Source: Blastocatellia bacterium
GTDB taxonomy: Bacteria > Acidobacteriota > Blastocatellia > HR10 > J050
Direction: 5' to 3'
Assembly: GCA_026985075.1 (NCBI GenBank)
Contig: JALSQX010000004.1
Span: forward strand, 32,386-96,385
DNA: 64,000 bases
Numbering within the stretch: the first letter of the stretch is position 1; every line of letters begins with the position of its first letter. The notes beneath the pieces were generated by a model. That model was not told the DNA's origin. It did no database searches and worked only from the letters and a program-made list of their open reading frames with translations. This document shows positions 1 through 9,471 of this stretch, in pieces. Position numbers and translations under genes: made by a program.

Positions 1-1090
1 CGCGCTGGTGGGTCTTGAGGAACCGGAGCACCGTGCGAGCGAGATCCCAATCACCATAACTGGTGATGGCCAGCGTCGTCCACAGGGCGTCGCGGCCAAA
101 AAACCAGGCGAAGCCCGGACGCAGCGTCTCGCCCGAATGGCGAAATCCGGCCACCAATCCCGCGCCGAGGAAGGGATTCTCGACATAGCCCTTATCAACG
201 CGGACCTTAGCCCATTCGAACGCGCGATCGAGCCGGTCATCGCCCGTGGTGATCTGTACCGTCTCTTCCCTCAACCGGCGATAGTGGGCCAGCGTCGCCT
301 GATACGCCTGGGACAGGGAAGCGCGGAGCTCCGCATATGTGCGGCGGGCCGCGTCCAGGCCGCCGGTCGGGGCCCCGACGATGAGGATGGGGACGAACTC
401 GTCCCGCCGGGCGATCGCTGAGACGTCCAAAGTGAACCGCGCCCGGCGCGATTGACCTCCCTGCTCATCGGTGAGGGCGACCGCATCGGCTTGGGGAATG
501 CCGATGAGGGCCGCAAACTGTTCCTCGGCATCGGTGAGCAGAAAAGAGGAGGTGCGGGCGTCGAACCTCATGCGGCTCGGTGCCGTCTCAGCCGGCCACA
601 TCAACTTCAGCTCGCGGCGGAATGAACCGATCAGTCGCAGCGGTTGCTGCGTGTCCACATCCAGGAGAATGACCACCGCCGGTCGGTCCAGAGGAGCGAA
701 CATGATCTCTCGCACAGTGAACGCCGCGTGCGAGAAGGTTAAGATCGTGCATTCGGGTCTCACTGTGACGGTCGTCACAAGCTTTCGGGCTGGGATGCGC
801 TGCCGCTCCCGGCCATCGCCGCCGAGTTCGAAGGTCCATTGAAAATCGCTGAGGATCTTGAGCGGATACACCCACACCTCGCCAGTGCCGTCCTCCCGGC
901 CGAGGAACGCGGCCCGCCGACCGATCACGTCCAGCGGCGCGAACGGCTGCGCCGGGCGGCTCAATTGAAGCCCGCCGCTCTCGAGGGGAAACCGCTTGAC
1001 GCCTCGAGGCGATGAAGCGAGTACCTCCGCTGTGAATCCTGTCATGCCTGCCAACGTCAAAAATATCAGGAAGCATCGCGCTCGGTCCAT
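1..1090 (-). CDS. Exported six-hairpin glycosidase, amylo-alpha-1,6-glucosidase-like (partial)
   Basis: The frame is open from an ATG at 1090 to the left edge with no stop, so about 363 N-terminal residues are visible and the C-terminus lies outside the window. Residues 1-25 (MDRARC, then a hydrophobic run ending near EVLA) look like a signal peptide. Near residue 340 the segment FAWFFGRDALWTTLAI resembles the aromatic GRD block of debranching-enzyme and related (alpha/alpha)6-barrel glycosidases. I infer an exported enzyme acting on alpha-glucans or similar glycans; the catalytic acids would lie beyond the edge, so the substrate is unknown. GAGGTGG sits a few bases before the ATG. The gene is divergent from rpsO. 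Confidence 0.6.
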   Translation of the reverse strand, partial: MDRARCFLIFLTLAGMTGFTAEVLASSPRGVKRFPLESGGLQLSRPAQPFAPLDVIGRRAAFLGREDGTGEVWVYPLKILSDFQWTFELGGDGRERQRIPARKLVTTVTVRPECTILTFSHAAFTVREIMFAPLDRPAVVILLDVDTQQPLRLIGSFRRELKLMWPAETAPSRMRFDARTSSFLLTDAEEQFAALIGIPQADAVALTDEQGGQSRRARFTLDVSAIARRDEFVPILIVGAPTGGLDAARRTYAELRASLSQAYQATLAHYRRLREETVQITTGDDRLDRAFEWAKVRVDKGYVENPFLGAGLVAGFRHSGETLRPGFAWFFGRDALWTTLAITSYGDWDLARTVLRFLKTHQR

Positions 1091-1373
1091 GAATCCCACC
1101 TCATCCTGTGCTCAGACCTCCGTCACGAACAGAACCGTTTGACTTTTCAAAGGGTTAGCAACGAGGGAGGATCATATCACAGGTCGATTCGGAGGTCAAA
1201 GTGCCCCTCAGCTCCCCTCTCTCCGTCAGCCAGATCCGGGGGCGTGGGACCCGATGAGCTTGGACCTGAAGAGAGGGTGGGGAGTCATCGGTTATCATTC
1301 TAAGGGTAGCATAATCAACAACTTATTCTCATGCCCCGGAGACGACCCGAATCTCCCCCGGACCTTCCCGCTC

Positions 1374-1402
1374 TTTACAATGGGGTCGCAATGTGCTATT
1401 TT
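1374..1402 (+). promoter_or_regulatory. Probable sigma-70 promoter for rpsO-pnp
   Basis: TTTACA at 1374-1379 and TATTTT at 1397-1402 are separated by 17 bases and lie about 47 bases before the rpsO start. This is the best promoter-like pair in the 1091-1448 gap, in which I see nothing else. Confidence 0.5.
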
Positions 1403-1448
1403 TGTTGTGTTAATTAAGGAGCGAACGAAGCTGACGGAGAGAGAGTTT

Positions 1449-1718
1449 GTGGGGTTAAGCAAAGAGCTAAAGCAGCAAGTGATCGATCAGTACAAATTAC
1501 ATGAGACAGACACCGGTTCACCAGAGGTTCAGATTGCCCTGTTGACCTATCGCATTGCTCAGTTGACTGAGCATTTCAAGACGCACAAGAAAGACAACCA
1601 TTCTCGGCGCGGGTTATTGAAACTGGTCAGCCAGCGCCGACGGCTGTTGGATTACCTGAAGCGTCGCGATAGCGTACGGTATTACCAGTTGATCAGCCGG
1701 TTAGGATTGAGAAAATAG
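1449..1718 (+). CDS. rpsO: 30S ribosomal protein S15
   Basis: S15 binds the central domain of 16S rRNA early in small-subunit assembly. The core [20 protein letters not shown], the [19 protein letters not shown] block and the basic C-terminus [12 protein letters not shown] are diagnostic. I chose the GTG at 1449 because it gives 89 residues, the usual length of the family, and is preceded by GGAGAG about 8 bases upstream. Longer in-frame starts would add a poorly conserved extension. The gene lies directly before pnp, the classic rpsO-pnp order, with terminator-like hairpins between them. Confidence 0.95.
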   Translation: MGLSKELKQQVIDQYKLHETDTGSPEVQIALLTYRIAQLTEHFKTHKKDNHSRRGLLKLVSQRRRLLDYLKRRDSVRYYQLISRLGLRK

Positions 1719-1806
1719 CTCGCGGAGCAATATCAACCCGGAGCGACGGTGGAGAGCGGTTCCGGGGACAAACGAGCGTGAGTGGGCAGGTGAGCCCAGC
1801 AGACTC

Positions 1807-1830
1807 GTCCGCAGGAGGCGGACCTCTTTT
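1807..1830 (+). terminator. Rho-independent terminator-like hairpin after rpsO
   Basis: The arms GTCCGC (1807-1812) and GCGGAC (1818-1823) enclose a 5-base loop and are followed by CTCTTTT. It probably reduces read-through from rpsO into pnp. Confidence 0.6.
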
Positions 1831-1851
1831 GAAAAATCGAGTGACTTGGGG

Positions 1852-1890
1852 AGCCACGACCGCCGCCAGAGGGTGTCGTGGCTTTCTTGT
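1852..1890 (+). terminator. Second hairpin in the rpsO-pnp spacer
   Basis: A 9-base stem, AGCCACGAC (1852-1860) with GTCGTGGCT (1875-1883), is followed by TTCTTGTT and ends just upstream of the pnp ribosome site. In E. coli the rpsO-pnp spacer carries a terminator and an RNase III-cut hairpin through which PNPase controls its own mRNA. A similar role here is inference from position only. Confidence 0.5.
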
Positions 1891-1913
1891 TATGACGCAT
1901 GGAGGACATGAAG

Positions 1914-4085
1914 ATGTATGTGAAAGAATCAATTGAAGTTGGTGGACATCCGCTGACCCTGGAGTTGGGGAAAGTCGCCAAACAGGCGGATGGCGCCGTC
2001 ATCGTGCGCTATGGGGATACGATGGTTCTGGTGACGGCGGTAGCGGCCAAGGAACCGCGCGAGGGCATTGACTTTTTCCCCTTGACGGTCGATTACCGGG
2101 AGAATAACTACGCGGCGGGGCGCATTCCGGGTAATTATTTCCGACGCGAAGGCCGACCGACGGAGAAGGAAGTCTTGACCAGTCGGCTCATTGATCGGCC
2201 GTTGCGCCCCTTGTTCCCCGAAGGATTCCAGTGTGAGACGCAGATCATCGCCAATGTGATTTCGGCCGATACGGAGTACGATCCCGATATCCTGGGCATT
2301 ACGGGAGCTTCGGTGGCGCTGTATCTCTCCGATATTCCGTTCTACACGCCAGTTGGCGGCGTTCGCGTGGGCCTCATCGATGGGCGATACATCGTCAATC
2401 CCACCTACGAGCAGATTCGGCAATCGCAGTTGAACCTGACCGTCGCTGGGACGGAAGAGGCTATCGTGATGGTGGAAGCGGGGGCCAAGGAGGTTCCCGA
2501 ACGGGTGATCATCGAAGCCATGGTCGTGGCTCATCAGGAGATCAAGCGGCTGTGTGCCTGGCAGAAAGAGCTGGGCGAGCGGTTGCCGATCGCCAAGCGA
2601 GCGGTTGAGGCTCCCGTATTGGATGACGACCTGGTCCAGCACATCGAGCGCGCTTATGGCGATCGGCTTCGTGAAGCGCTCGATGTTCGAGATAAAACCA
2701 AGCGCCAGAGTTCCGAGGCGATCCGTCTGCTGAAGCAGGAAGTCGTGGAGTCGTATCCCGAGGAAGAACCGGAAAAGCGTCTGATGGCTGCCCGCGCCTT
2801 CGATCACTTGAAGGAGCGCTACTTCCGCGAGGACGTGTTGAATCACCGACGACGGCCCGACGGACGGCGGTTCACCGAGATTCGACCCGTCACCTGCGAG
2901 GTGGGATTGTTACCGCGCGTCCATGGGAGCGCATTGTTCACTCGTGGTGAGACGCAGGCCCTGGTGACCACGACCTTAGGAACCTCCGAGGACATCCAGT
3001 ATCTGGACGACCTGGAGATGGGCGAGATCCGGCGGCGATTCATGCTGAACTACAACTTCCCGCCATTCTCGGTCGGTGAGGTCTCCCGCCTGGGAGCGCC
3101 GGGGCGCCGCGAGATCGGGCATGGGGCGTTGGCGCGCCGCGCGTTGGAGCCCATGTTGCCCTCGGAAGACGTCTGGCCATATATCATCCGCGTGGTGTCT
3201 GATATCACCGAATCGAACGGATCATCGTCGATGGCCACCGTCTGTGGAGGGAGCCTCTCGTTGATGGACGCCGGCGTTCCCATCAAAGCCCATGTCGGTG
3301 GCATCGCCATGGGATTGGTCAAGGAGGGCAACAAATACGCCATCCTCACCGATATTGCCGGCGCCGAGGATCACTATGGCGATATGGACTTCAAAGTGGC
3401 GGGAACGCGGGAAGGCATCACGGCGCTGCAGATGGATATCAAGATCAGCGGCATCACGGCGCAGATTCTCGCCGAGGCTCTGGAGCAGGCCCGAGCGGCG
3501 CGACTGGAGATCATCCAGAAGATGGAAGAGACGATCGCCCAGCCGCGGCCCGACATCAGCCCCTATGCGCCGCGCATCTTCACCGTTCACATTCCCGTCG
3601 AGAAGATCCGCGACGTCATCGGTCCTGGTGGAAAGGTCATTCGCAACATCGTCGATCAAACGGGTTGCAAGATTGACGTTCACGACGACGGGACGATTCA
3701 TGTGGCGTCCACCAGCAAAGACTCGGCCGATCGCGCCATCCAGATGATCAAGGACCTCACTGCCGAGGTGGAAGTTGGAAAAGTCTACACGGGACGGGTT
3801 TCCCGGCTGACCGATTTCGGGGCCTTCGTGGAAGTCCTCCCGGGAACGGAAGCGCTGTTGCATATTTCTGAGGTCGCCGATCATCGCATTCGCGATATCC
3901 GTGACTACCTGGAAGAAGGGCAGGAGATTCAGGTCAAGTGCATTTCTAATGATGGACAGGGTCGCATCCGGCTCAGCCGGCGCGCCCTGCTCAAGGATGA
4001 ACAAGAGCGGTCCTCGGGCAGCGGCCGTCGCCGTCGCGGGAGCCCGCGACCCCGTTCTCCTCGCCGCACCGGCGGACGACGATGA
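1914..4085 (+). CDS. pnp: Polyribonucleotide nucleotidyltransferase (PNPase)
   Basis: PNPase is a phosphorolytic 3'-5' exoribonuclease that forms a trimer and works in the RNA degradosome. The protein shows two RNase PH-like domains (about residues 1-230 and 310-540) joined by a helical domain, a KH domain near 550-610 (IRDVIGPGGKVIRNI), and an S1 domain near 615-690 (GKVYTGRVSRLTDFGAFVEV). It ends in an Arg/Ser-rich tail. The ATG at 1914 lies 8 bases after GGAGG (1901-1905), so I prefer it to ATG 1899 or 1908, which are too close to or overlap that site. Length is typical. It follows rpsO with two hairpins between. Confidence 0.97.
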   Translation: MYVKESIEVGGHPLTLELGKVAKQADGAVIVRYGDTMVLVTAVAAKEPREGIDFFPLTVDYRENNYAAGRIPGNYFRREGRPTEKEVLTSRLIDRPLRPLFPEGFQCETQIIANVISADTEYDPDILGITGASVALYLSDIPFYTPVGGVRVGLIDGRYIVNPTYEQIRQSQLNLTVAGTEEAIVMVEAGAKEVPERVIIEAMVVAHQEIKRLCAWQKELGERLPIAKRAVEAPVLDDDLVQHIERAYGDRLREALDVRDKTKRQSSEAIRLLKQEVVESYPEEEPEKRLMAARAFDHLKERYFREDVLNHRRRPDGRRFTEIRPVTCEVGLLPRVHGSALFTRGETQALVTTTLGTSEDIQYLDDLEMGEIRRRFMLNYNFPPFSVGEVSRLGAPGRREIGHGALARRALEPMLPSEDVWPYIIRVVSDITESNGSSSMATVCGGSLSLMDAGVPIKAHVGGIAMGLVKEGNKYAILTDIAGAEDHYGDMDFKVAGTREGITALQMDIKISGITAQILAEALEQARAARLEIIQKMEETIAQPRPDISPYAPRIFTVHIPVEKIRDVIGPGGKVIRNIVDQTGCKIDVHDDGTIHVASTSKDSADRAIQMIKDLTAEVEVGKVYTGRVSRLTDFGAFVEVLPGTEALLHISEVADHRIRDIRDYLEEGQEIQVKCISNDGQGRIRLSRRALLKDEQERSSGSGRRRRGSPRPRSPRRTGGRR

Positions 4086-4147
4086 GAGAGTGTGGCCGGG
4101 CGCGCGCCGACCGTCGGTGAGGGCCCTCGATCAACGGTGAGATCTCG

Positions 4148-4963
4148 ATGAAACAGATGCGGCTCATTCTCTGGGTGCTCCTGATGAGCAGCGTGGTGGC
4201 GCCGGGGATGAGATCCCAAGCCTCGGCAGGGCTCGGTCAGCACCCGGCGGCCCACGTCGCTCCCTCATCCTGGGTCTCGCCGCCTCCGCTTCAACTGACC
4301 ACCGTCATCGGCGAGCGCCTGGAATATCTCGTCTCCTGGTCGGATTATCTGGTCGCCGCCCAGTTGGAATTGACGGTCACCAAAGGAGCGGCTTCGCCCG
4401 AGAGCTTGCAGCTACAAGCCACTGTGCAGACGGTGGGTCTCGTTCGTTCGTTGTTCATCGCCATTGATGATCGGTTCGTCTCCTACGTTCAACCCCAGTC
4501 GCTCCTGCCACTCCGTTTCGAGACGTATCTGCGAGAAGGTCGGCGGCATCACCAGGCGGTCATGATCTTCGATTGGAAGGCGGGCCGCATCCGCCTGGAC
4601 GGGGGCGAGAGCCTGCCCATGCATTCGGACACGCGAGATGTGGTGGCCCTCTTCTATTACATTCGGCGACTGGATCTGAGTTCCGGCAAGCAGTATCGGC
4701 TGACGGGTATTTACAAGCGCGAACCCTTCACGCTCGTCGTGCGTCCCGAACAGAAGAGGATCATCGATACGCCATTGGGAGCGGTGGAAGCCATCGAAGT
4801 TGCTCTTGGCACCGAACGGGTTGATGGCGGGAGGACCCGCATCGATGATGAACATCGCGTGCGCGTCTGGGTGACCAATGATGAGCGACGAATACCCGTC
4901 TTGATCACCGCCCGTCCGGCATTCGGTCAGATTCGAGCTCAACTGCGGCGGCGGCAGGTATAG
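4148..4963 (+). CDS. DUF3108-type exported protein
   Basis: This 271-residue protein starts with a signal peptide (MKQMRLILWVLLMSSVVAPG). Next come the beta-rich ERLEYLVSWSDYLVAAQLELTV, a DTRDVVALFYYIRRL segment and a hydrophilic C-terminus with KRIIDTPLGAVEAIEV. That pattern fits the DUF3108 family of periplasmic or envelope proteins of unknown function. No catalytic motif is visible. The gene lies 62 bases after pnp and may be cotranscribed with it, but a link in function is not evident. Family assignment is fairly good; role unknown. Confidence 0.7.
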   Translation: MKQMRLILWVLLMSSVVAPGMRSQASAGLGQHPAAHVAPSSWVSPPPLQLTTVIGERLEYLVSWSDYLVAAQLELTVTKGAASPESLQLQATVQTVGLVRSLFIAIDDRFVSYVQPQSLLPLRFETYLREGRRHHQAVMIFDWKAGRIRLDGGESLPMHSDTRDVVALFYYIRRLDLSSGKQYRLTGIYKREPFTLVVRPEQKRIIDTPLGAVEAIEVALGTERVDGGRTRIDDEHRVRVWVTNDERRIPVLITARPAFGQIRAQLRRRQV

Positions 4964-4971
4964 GCTGGTGA

Positions 4972-5571
<600 letters not shown>

Positions 5572-5596
5572 ATTCCCATCCCATACCGGATAACCC

Positions 5597-6604
5597 ATGA
5601 ACGGCGAAGCACGAGCCACCAGCCAAGATACGCAGAAGCTGACAACACTGAAGCGGAAAGATCTTCTCGGCATCAGGGAGTTGGATGTCGATGAGATCAA
5701 TCTCATTTTGGACACCGCCGAGGTGTTCAAGGAAATTTCCACTCGCGAGATCAAGAAGGTTCCCACGCTGCGCGGGAAGACGATCGTCAATCTCTTCTTC
5801 GAACCATCGACGCGCACGCGCACCAGTTTCGAAATCGCCGGGAAGCGGCTCTCGGCCGACACGATCAACATCTCCGTCTCCACCAGCAGCGTGGTCAAGG
5901 GGGAAACGCTCATCGACACGGCGCGGAATTTGGAGGCCATGGTTCCTGACGCCATCATCATTCGTCATGCCGTGGCGGGGGTTCCTCATCAGTTGGCTCG
6001 CCTGGTGAAGACGCCGGTCATTAATGCCGGCGACGGCGCCCACGAACATCCGACGCAAGCGCTGCTCGATGCCTTGACCATCCGGGAACATAAAGGTCGC
6101 CTGGCGGGATTGAAAGTCGCCATTCTCGGGGACATCGCCCACAGTCGCGTGGCGCGCTCCAACACATTCCTCCTCACGAAAATGGGGGCCTTGGTCGCCG
6201 TGAGCGGACCCCAGACGTTGCTCCCCCCCGGATACGATCAGCTCGTGGACGATGGATTGATCGTCACTCCTCGCATTGAAGAAGCGCTCGAAGATGCCGA
6301 CGTGATCATGATGTTGCGCATTCAGCTCGAGCGACAGAGAGAGAGTTTCTTCCCCTCCTTGAAAGAATATGCCGTTCGCTTCGGCCTCACCAGAGAACGA
6401 CTGCGTCTGGCCAAGGACGACGTCATCGTGATGCATCCGGGCCCCATGAATCGAGGCGTGGAGATCGCTTCCGAGGTCGCCGACGGCCCCTATTCGCTCA
6501 TTCTCGATCAGGTGACCAACGGCGTGGCCGTCCGCATGGCCGTCCTCTACCTCTTGGCCGGCGGCAGCGCCGCAAAACTCACCCCCGGCGAATCAATCCA
6601 GTGA
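5597..6604 (+). CDS. pyrB: Aspartate carbamoyltransferase catalytic subunit
   Basis: PyrB joins carbamoyl phosphate and aspartate to form carbamoyl aspartate, the first committed step of pyrimidine synthesis. Diagnostic blocks are [13 protein letters not shown] (carbamoyl phosphate loop, near residue 73), [12 protein letters not shown] and [11 protein letters not shown]. The 335-residue length is slightly long because of an N-terminal extension ([15 protein letters not shown]) before the conserved core. pyrC, which often follows, is absent here; an unrelated NYN-domain gene comes next. Confidence 0.96.
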   Translation: MNGEARATSQDTQKLTTLKRKDLLGIRELDVDEINLILDTAEVFKEISTREIKKVPTLRGKTIVNLFFEPSTRTRTSFEIAGKRLSADTINISVSTSSVVKGETLIDTARNLEAMVPDAIIIRHAVAGVPHQLARLVKTPVINAGDGAHEHPTQALLDALTIREHKGRLAGLKVAILGDIAHSRVARSNTFLLTKMGALVAVSGPQTLLPPGYDQLVDDGLIVTPRIEEALEDADVIMMLRIQLERQRESFFPSLKEYAVRFGLTRERLRLAKDDVIVMHPGPMNRGVEIASEVADGPYSLILDQVTNGVAVRMAVLYLLAGGSAAKLTPGESIQ

Positions 6605-6640
6605 ACTGAGGTCTGGCATGGGACAAGGAGGTTGCGTCTC

Positions 6641-7132
6641 ATGTACTTGATTGACGGGAACAATCTCATGGGGCGGACGCCAGGAATAGGCGTGATGGCT
6701 CCTGATGCCCGCCGACGGTTATTGCATCGATTGGCCGCCTTCCGAAATCTGTCTGGACATCGACGGCGGCGAATCATCGTCGTCTTTGATGGAGCTCCAG
6801 AACCCCAGTTTCCTCACGGAAGCAGCTTTCAAGGCGTGCGTATCCTCTACGCCCAACCTCATTCCAGTGCCGACGACGTCATCAGAAATATCATCACCCA
6901 GCAACGGGATCGGCGAGCGCTGACGGTGGTGACGTCGGACCGCGAGTTGTATGGCTACGTCCGCGCCTGTGGTATTCGCGCGCTCACTTGCGAGCAATTC
7001 AACGATCACCTGGATGCTGTGCTGGAGTCCGCGGGAGCCGAAGAGAAAGAGGATAGAGAACTCAGTCGCCAGGAGATCGATGAGTGGATGCGCTACTTCG
7101 GCATTACGGGAGAACCGAACTCCCAACCCTAA
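6641..7132 (+). CDS. NYN-domain (YacP/Rae1-like) RNase-like protein
   Basis: The start MYLIDGNNLMGRTP is the typical first strand of NYN (PIN-like) domains, with an acidic residue followed by GNN. It is supported by IVVFDGAPEP near residue 45, SSADDVIRNII near 73 and VVTSDRELYGYVR near 95, which complete the acidic site. YacP/Rae1 family members are ribosome-associated endoribonucleases, so mRNA cleavage is a reasonable inference. ATG 6641 is 9 bases after AAGGAGG. The C-terminal SRQEIDEWMRYFGI is a short helix beyond the core. The gene lies 36 bases after pyrB. Confidence 0.75.
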   Translation: MYLIDGNNLMGRTPGIGVMAPDARRRLLHRLAAFRNLSGHRRRRIIVVFDGAPEPQFPHGSSFQGVRILYAQPHSSADDVIRNIITQQRDRRALTVVTSDRELYGYVRACGIRALTCEQFNDHLDAVLESAGAEEKEDRELSRQEIDEWMRYFGITGEPNSQP

Positions 7133-8215
7133 TCATCGGTTTGGCGAATAAGGGCAGAAGCGAGCCAGGTCACGGGAGAACCGAACTCTCAGCCCCAACA
7201 CCGCGGATCGCGCTGGTGGTCGTCAAGCACACGGCTTGAGTCGGGGGACGGATCGAGCGCTTCGCTCCGAGATGGGATCTGGTGACGAGGCAGGCGCGAA
7301 GAGAAGCGCCTCGTTCGTTTCCCGAGCCTCCATGGCCTCCACGCGCCTGCATGATGTGGGACGCATCCCGAACCCCGATCATGTCGTGTTAATCTTTGCT
7401 CTCGGAAATGAGCGAATGGACCATGGGCTCTCGGAACCAGCGATCGGGCAGAGGCTTGGAGACCTCCACTGGCGCGCCGTCATCAACCGGTGGCGGGAAG
7501 GTGACGACAGCGGCGAGGTCGTCCGTCTGGGCAGCGCATCATCCCGGCCGTCCGCGGGGGGGCAACTGGCCCTGACCACCAGCGATGGTGGTGGGCTCGG
7601 ATGCTCGGCGCCAGGAGGCATTCAATGGTCTCGCTCGGGTGGGGAGGCGGGAGCCCACAGAAGGGCTCTCCTCCAGACGGTCTGCGTTGATCCGGGTGGG
7701 CGCTCCCAGTCCATGCCAGGTGCATGTTCGGCATGCATCTGGCACGCCCGACGCGTCGGCGGGCGACAAGTACTGGATCCCTCAACGGGGGATGGGGTTC
7801 GTCCCGTCGGATTGCTCCCCTTGAAAATAGTTCGCCGATTGTGCTACTACTCTACGGCGCTGGATGAAGCGATGTCATATCGAGACGTGACAGAGAGGGA
7901 ACGAGAGACCTCTTCCTGCCTCTTCACCGAGGAGCTTCATCGTCGAGAGCGAGGGGAGAGCATCGCTGCCGTCCGCGTTCAGCTAAAAAGGGAGGCGCGC
8001 AGAGTGGCGGAGAGAACCAGAAATTCCGCTCTCTTTGAGACTGTTCTCACTCCTCACTCTGCGGCTCACTATTGGTTGAACATCTCAGGCGGCATCGAGC
8101 CCCCTTCAAGACGACGGTTCGGCGAGGGCCCGATGGAGACCGATCAGCGCGAGGCGATGTGCACAGTGCAGATGAGTTCCACCATCTGAATGGTGATTGA
8201 CGAGGAGGGACGTTT
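7133..8215. other. Gene-poor stretch, nothing recognised
   Basis: About 1.08 kb with no reading frame that looks like a protein. A long plus-strand frame (7236-8189) has low-complexity, domain-free composition and no ribosome site, so I treat it as chance. A 17-base direct repeat (acgggagaaccgaactc) occurs at 7106-7122, at the end of the NYN gene, and again at 7172-7188. It could be decayed gene remnants. Confidence 0.4.
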
Positions 8216-8752
8216 ATGCCGTGGTTAATCCTCAAACCGACTGAAGGACCGGTGGGTACGGAAGTTCTCGCTCGAGGAACGGGCTTTCGCCCCAATGTGA
8301 GTCTCCGGCTCCAATTTGAAGATCGGCGCCTGAAATCGATCACTACAGACAACCGAGGATCATTCGTCCTTCGATTCGAGGTGCCGGCGATGCCCTATGG
8401 GGAGCGAGATGTGGTTGCCATCTCTCAAACGGCGCACATGGAAGCTCGGACGACGTTTACAATTCAACCCCGCATCACCCGGGTGGATCCTGCCGAGGCA
8501 TCTCCTGGAGATACCATCACCATCTGTGGGACTGGCTTCGGGGCGGAAGAACCGATCGAAGTGCGCGTCAACGGGGAAACAATAGATGGTGGTTCAGGCG
8601 CTCGGACTCATCCCGATGGAACGTTCACCGTCACGTTGACGGCGACGGAGAACCTGTTTCCCCCTACGCCCGTGGTCGTGACCGTCGTGGGGAAGACGAC
8701 GGGCGCATCGGCTCAAAGCGAGCAGAAGATCGAGGTGAAACCTTCGCCGTGA
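8216..8752 (+). CDS. Small protein with two immunoglobulin-like (IPT/TIG-type) repeats
   Basis: The 178-residue protein is almost entirely beta-strand-like. It has two repeats with the pattern P-T/A-x-G-x-x-G-T/D plus G-x-G-F: LKPTEGPVGTEVLARGTGF near residues 5-24 and DPAEASPGDTITICGTGF near 87-104. This is the layout of IPT/TIG folds found in surface and carbohydrate-binding proteins. There is no signal peptide, which is odd for such folds. GAGGAGGGA precedes the ATG at good distance. It is isolated, followed by a convergent tRNA gene. Function unknown. Confidence 0.6.
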   Translation: MPWLILKPTEGPVGTEVLARGTGFRPNVSLRLQFEDRRLKSITTDNRGSFVLRFEVPAMPYGERDVVAISQTAHMEARTTFTIQPRITRVDPAEASPGDTITICGTGFGAEEPIEVRVNGETIDGGSGARTHPDGTFTVTLTATENLFPPTPVVVTVVGKTTGASAQSEQKIEVKPSP

Positions 8753-8822
8753 TACTGCTCGCCAGTTGATCGGGCGCCGCTCTCGTTCAGCAGAAGATCT
8801 CAGGAGGGATCGATCGGAAGCG

Positions 8823-8898
<76 letters not shown>

Positions 8899-9015
8899 TC
8901 CCATTTCAGCCAAATGATAAGCGAGTTCTTCGAGACTGTCAACCAGCCTGGACCGAGTGATCCGGGCTGCCTTGAAGGGGCTTCGGATCATCGGGTACAA
9001 TGAACTGTGGAGACA

Positions 9016-9471
9016 ATGGGCGAGGAAGACACGGCGCCTGTGGTGAACGTATCTATCGAGGGGCGGATCGAAGCGACCATACCCAGTCAATTGAAATATA
9101 TCCCATCGCTCGTCGCTCGGCTCCTTGAGAAACTCCGCCCGTGGGGAGATCCCTCAGCGGAAGCCGATATCGAGATTGCGCTCACCGAGGCGCTCACCAA
9201 TGCAATGTGTCATGGGAATCGGATGGATGAGCAGAAGAAGGTCACCGTCATCGCCACTATAGATGAGCATCAGGCGACGTTCACCATCGCTGATGAAGGA
9301 GATGGGTTCGATCCCACCCGAGTCGACGATCCCACCCGAAGCGAAAATGTGCTGCGTCAAGGGGGACGCGGCTTATGGCTGATTCGTCATCTCATGGATG
9401 AGGTGAGGTATAACGAAGCGGCCAATGAGATCACCATGATCAGGACATTCCATCGCGTGGAGAGATCTTGA
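9016..9471 (+). CDS. Anti-sigma-type serine kinase / HATPase_c protein (RsbW-like)
   Basis: The protein (151 residues) is a single GHKL ATPase domain. The N box ALTEALTNAMCHGN is near residues 58-71, the G1 box ADEGDGFD near 94-101 and the G2 box GRGLWLIRHLMDEV near 119-132. RsbW/SpoIIAB relatives bind sigma factors or phosphorylate an anti-sigma antagonist (STAS) protein. No STAS or sigma gene is adjacent, so the partner must be elsewhere. ATG 9016 is chosen over an upstream GTG at 9007. The stop overlaps the TTG start of the amidohydrolase gene, suggesting cotranscription. Confidence 0.8.
   Translation: MGEEDTAPVVNVSIEGRIEATIPSQLKYIPSLVARLLEKLRPWGDPSAEADIEIALTEALTNAMCHGNRMDEQKKVTVIATIDEHQATFTIADEGDGFDPTRVDDPTRSENVLRQGGRGLWLIRHLMDEVRYNEAANEITMIRTFHRVERS

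Noticed and set aside
588..1076. Minus-strand frame of 162 residues and the plus-strand frames at 8-842
   Set aside because: They are shadows of the partial glycosidase gene, whose frame has a signal peptide and the WFFGRD block.
1929..4004. Antisense frames inside pnp (305 and 260 residues)
   Set aside because: Mirror frames of a strongly conserved gene; no own motifs or ribosome sites.
7236..8189. 317-residue plus-strand frame
   Set aside because: No domain, odd composition, no ribosome site; several antisense frames are equally open, as expected for GC-rich DNA.
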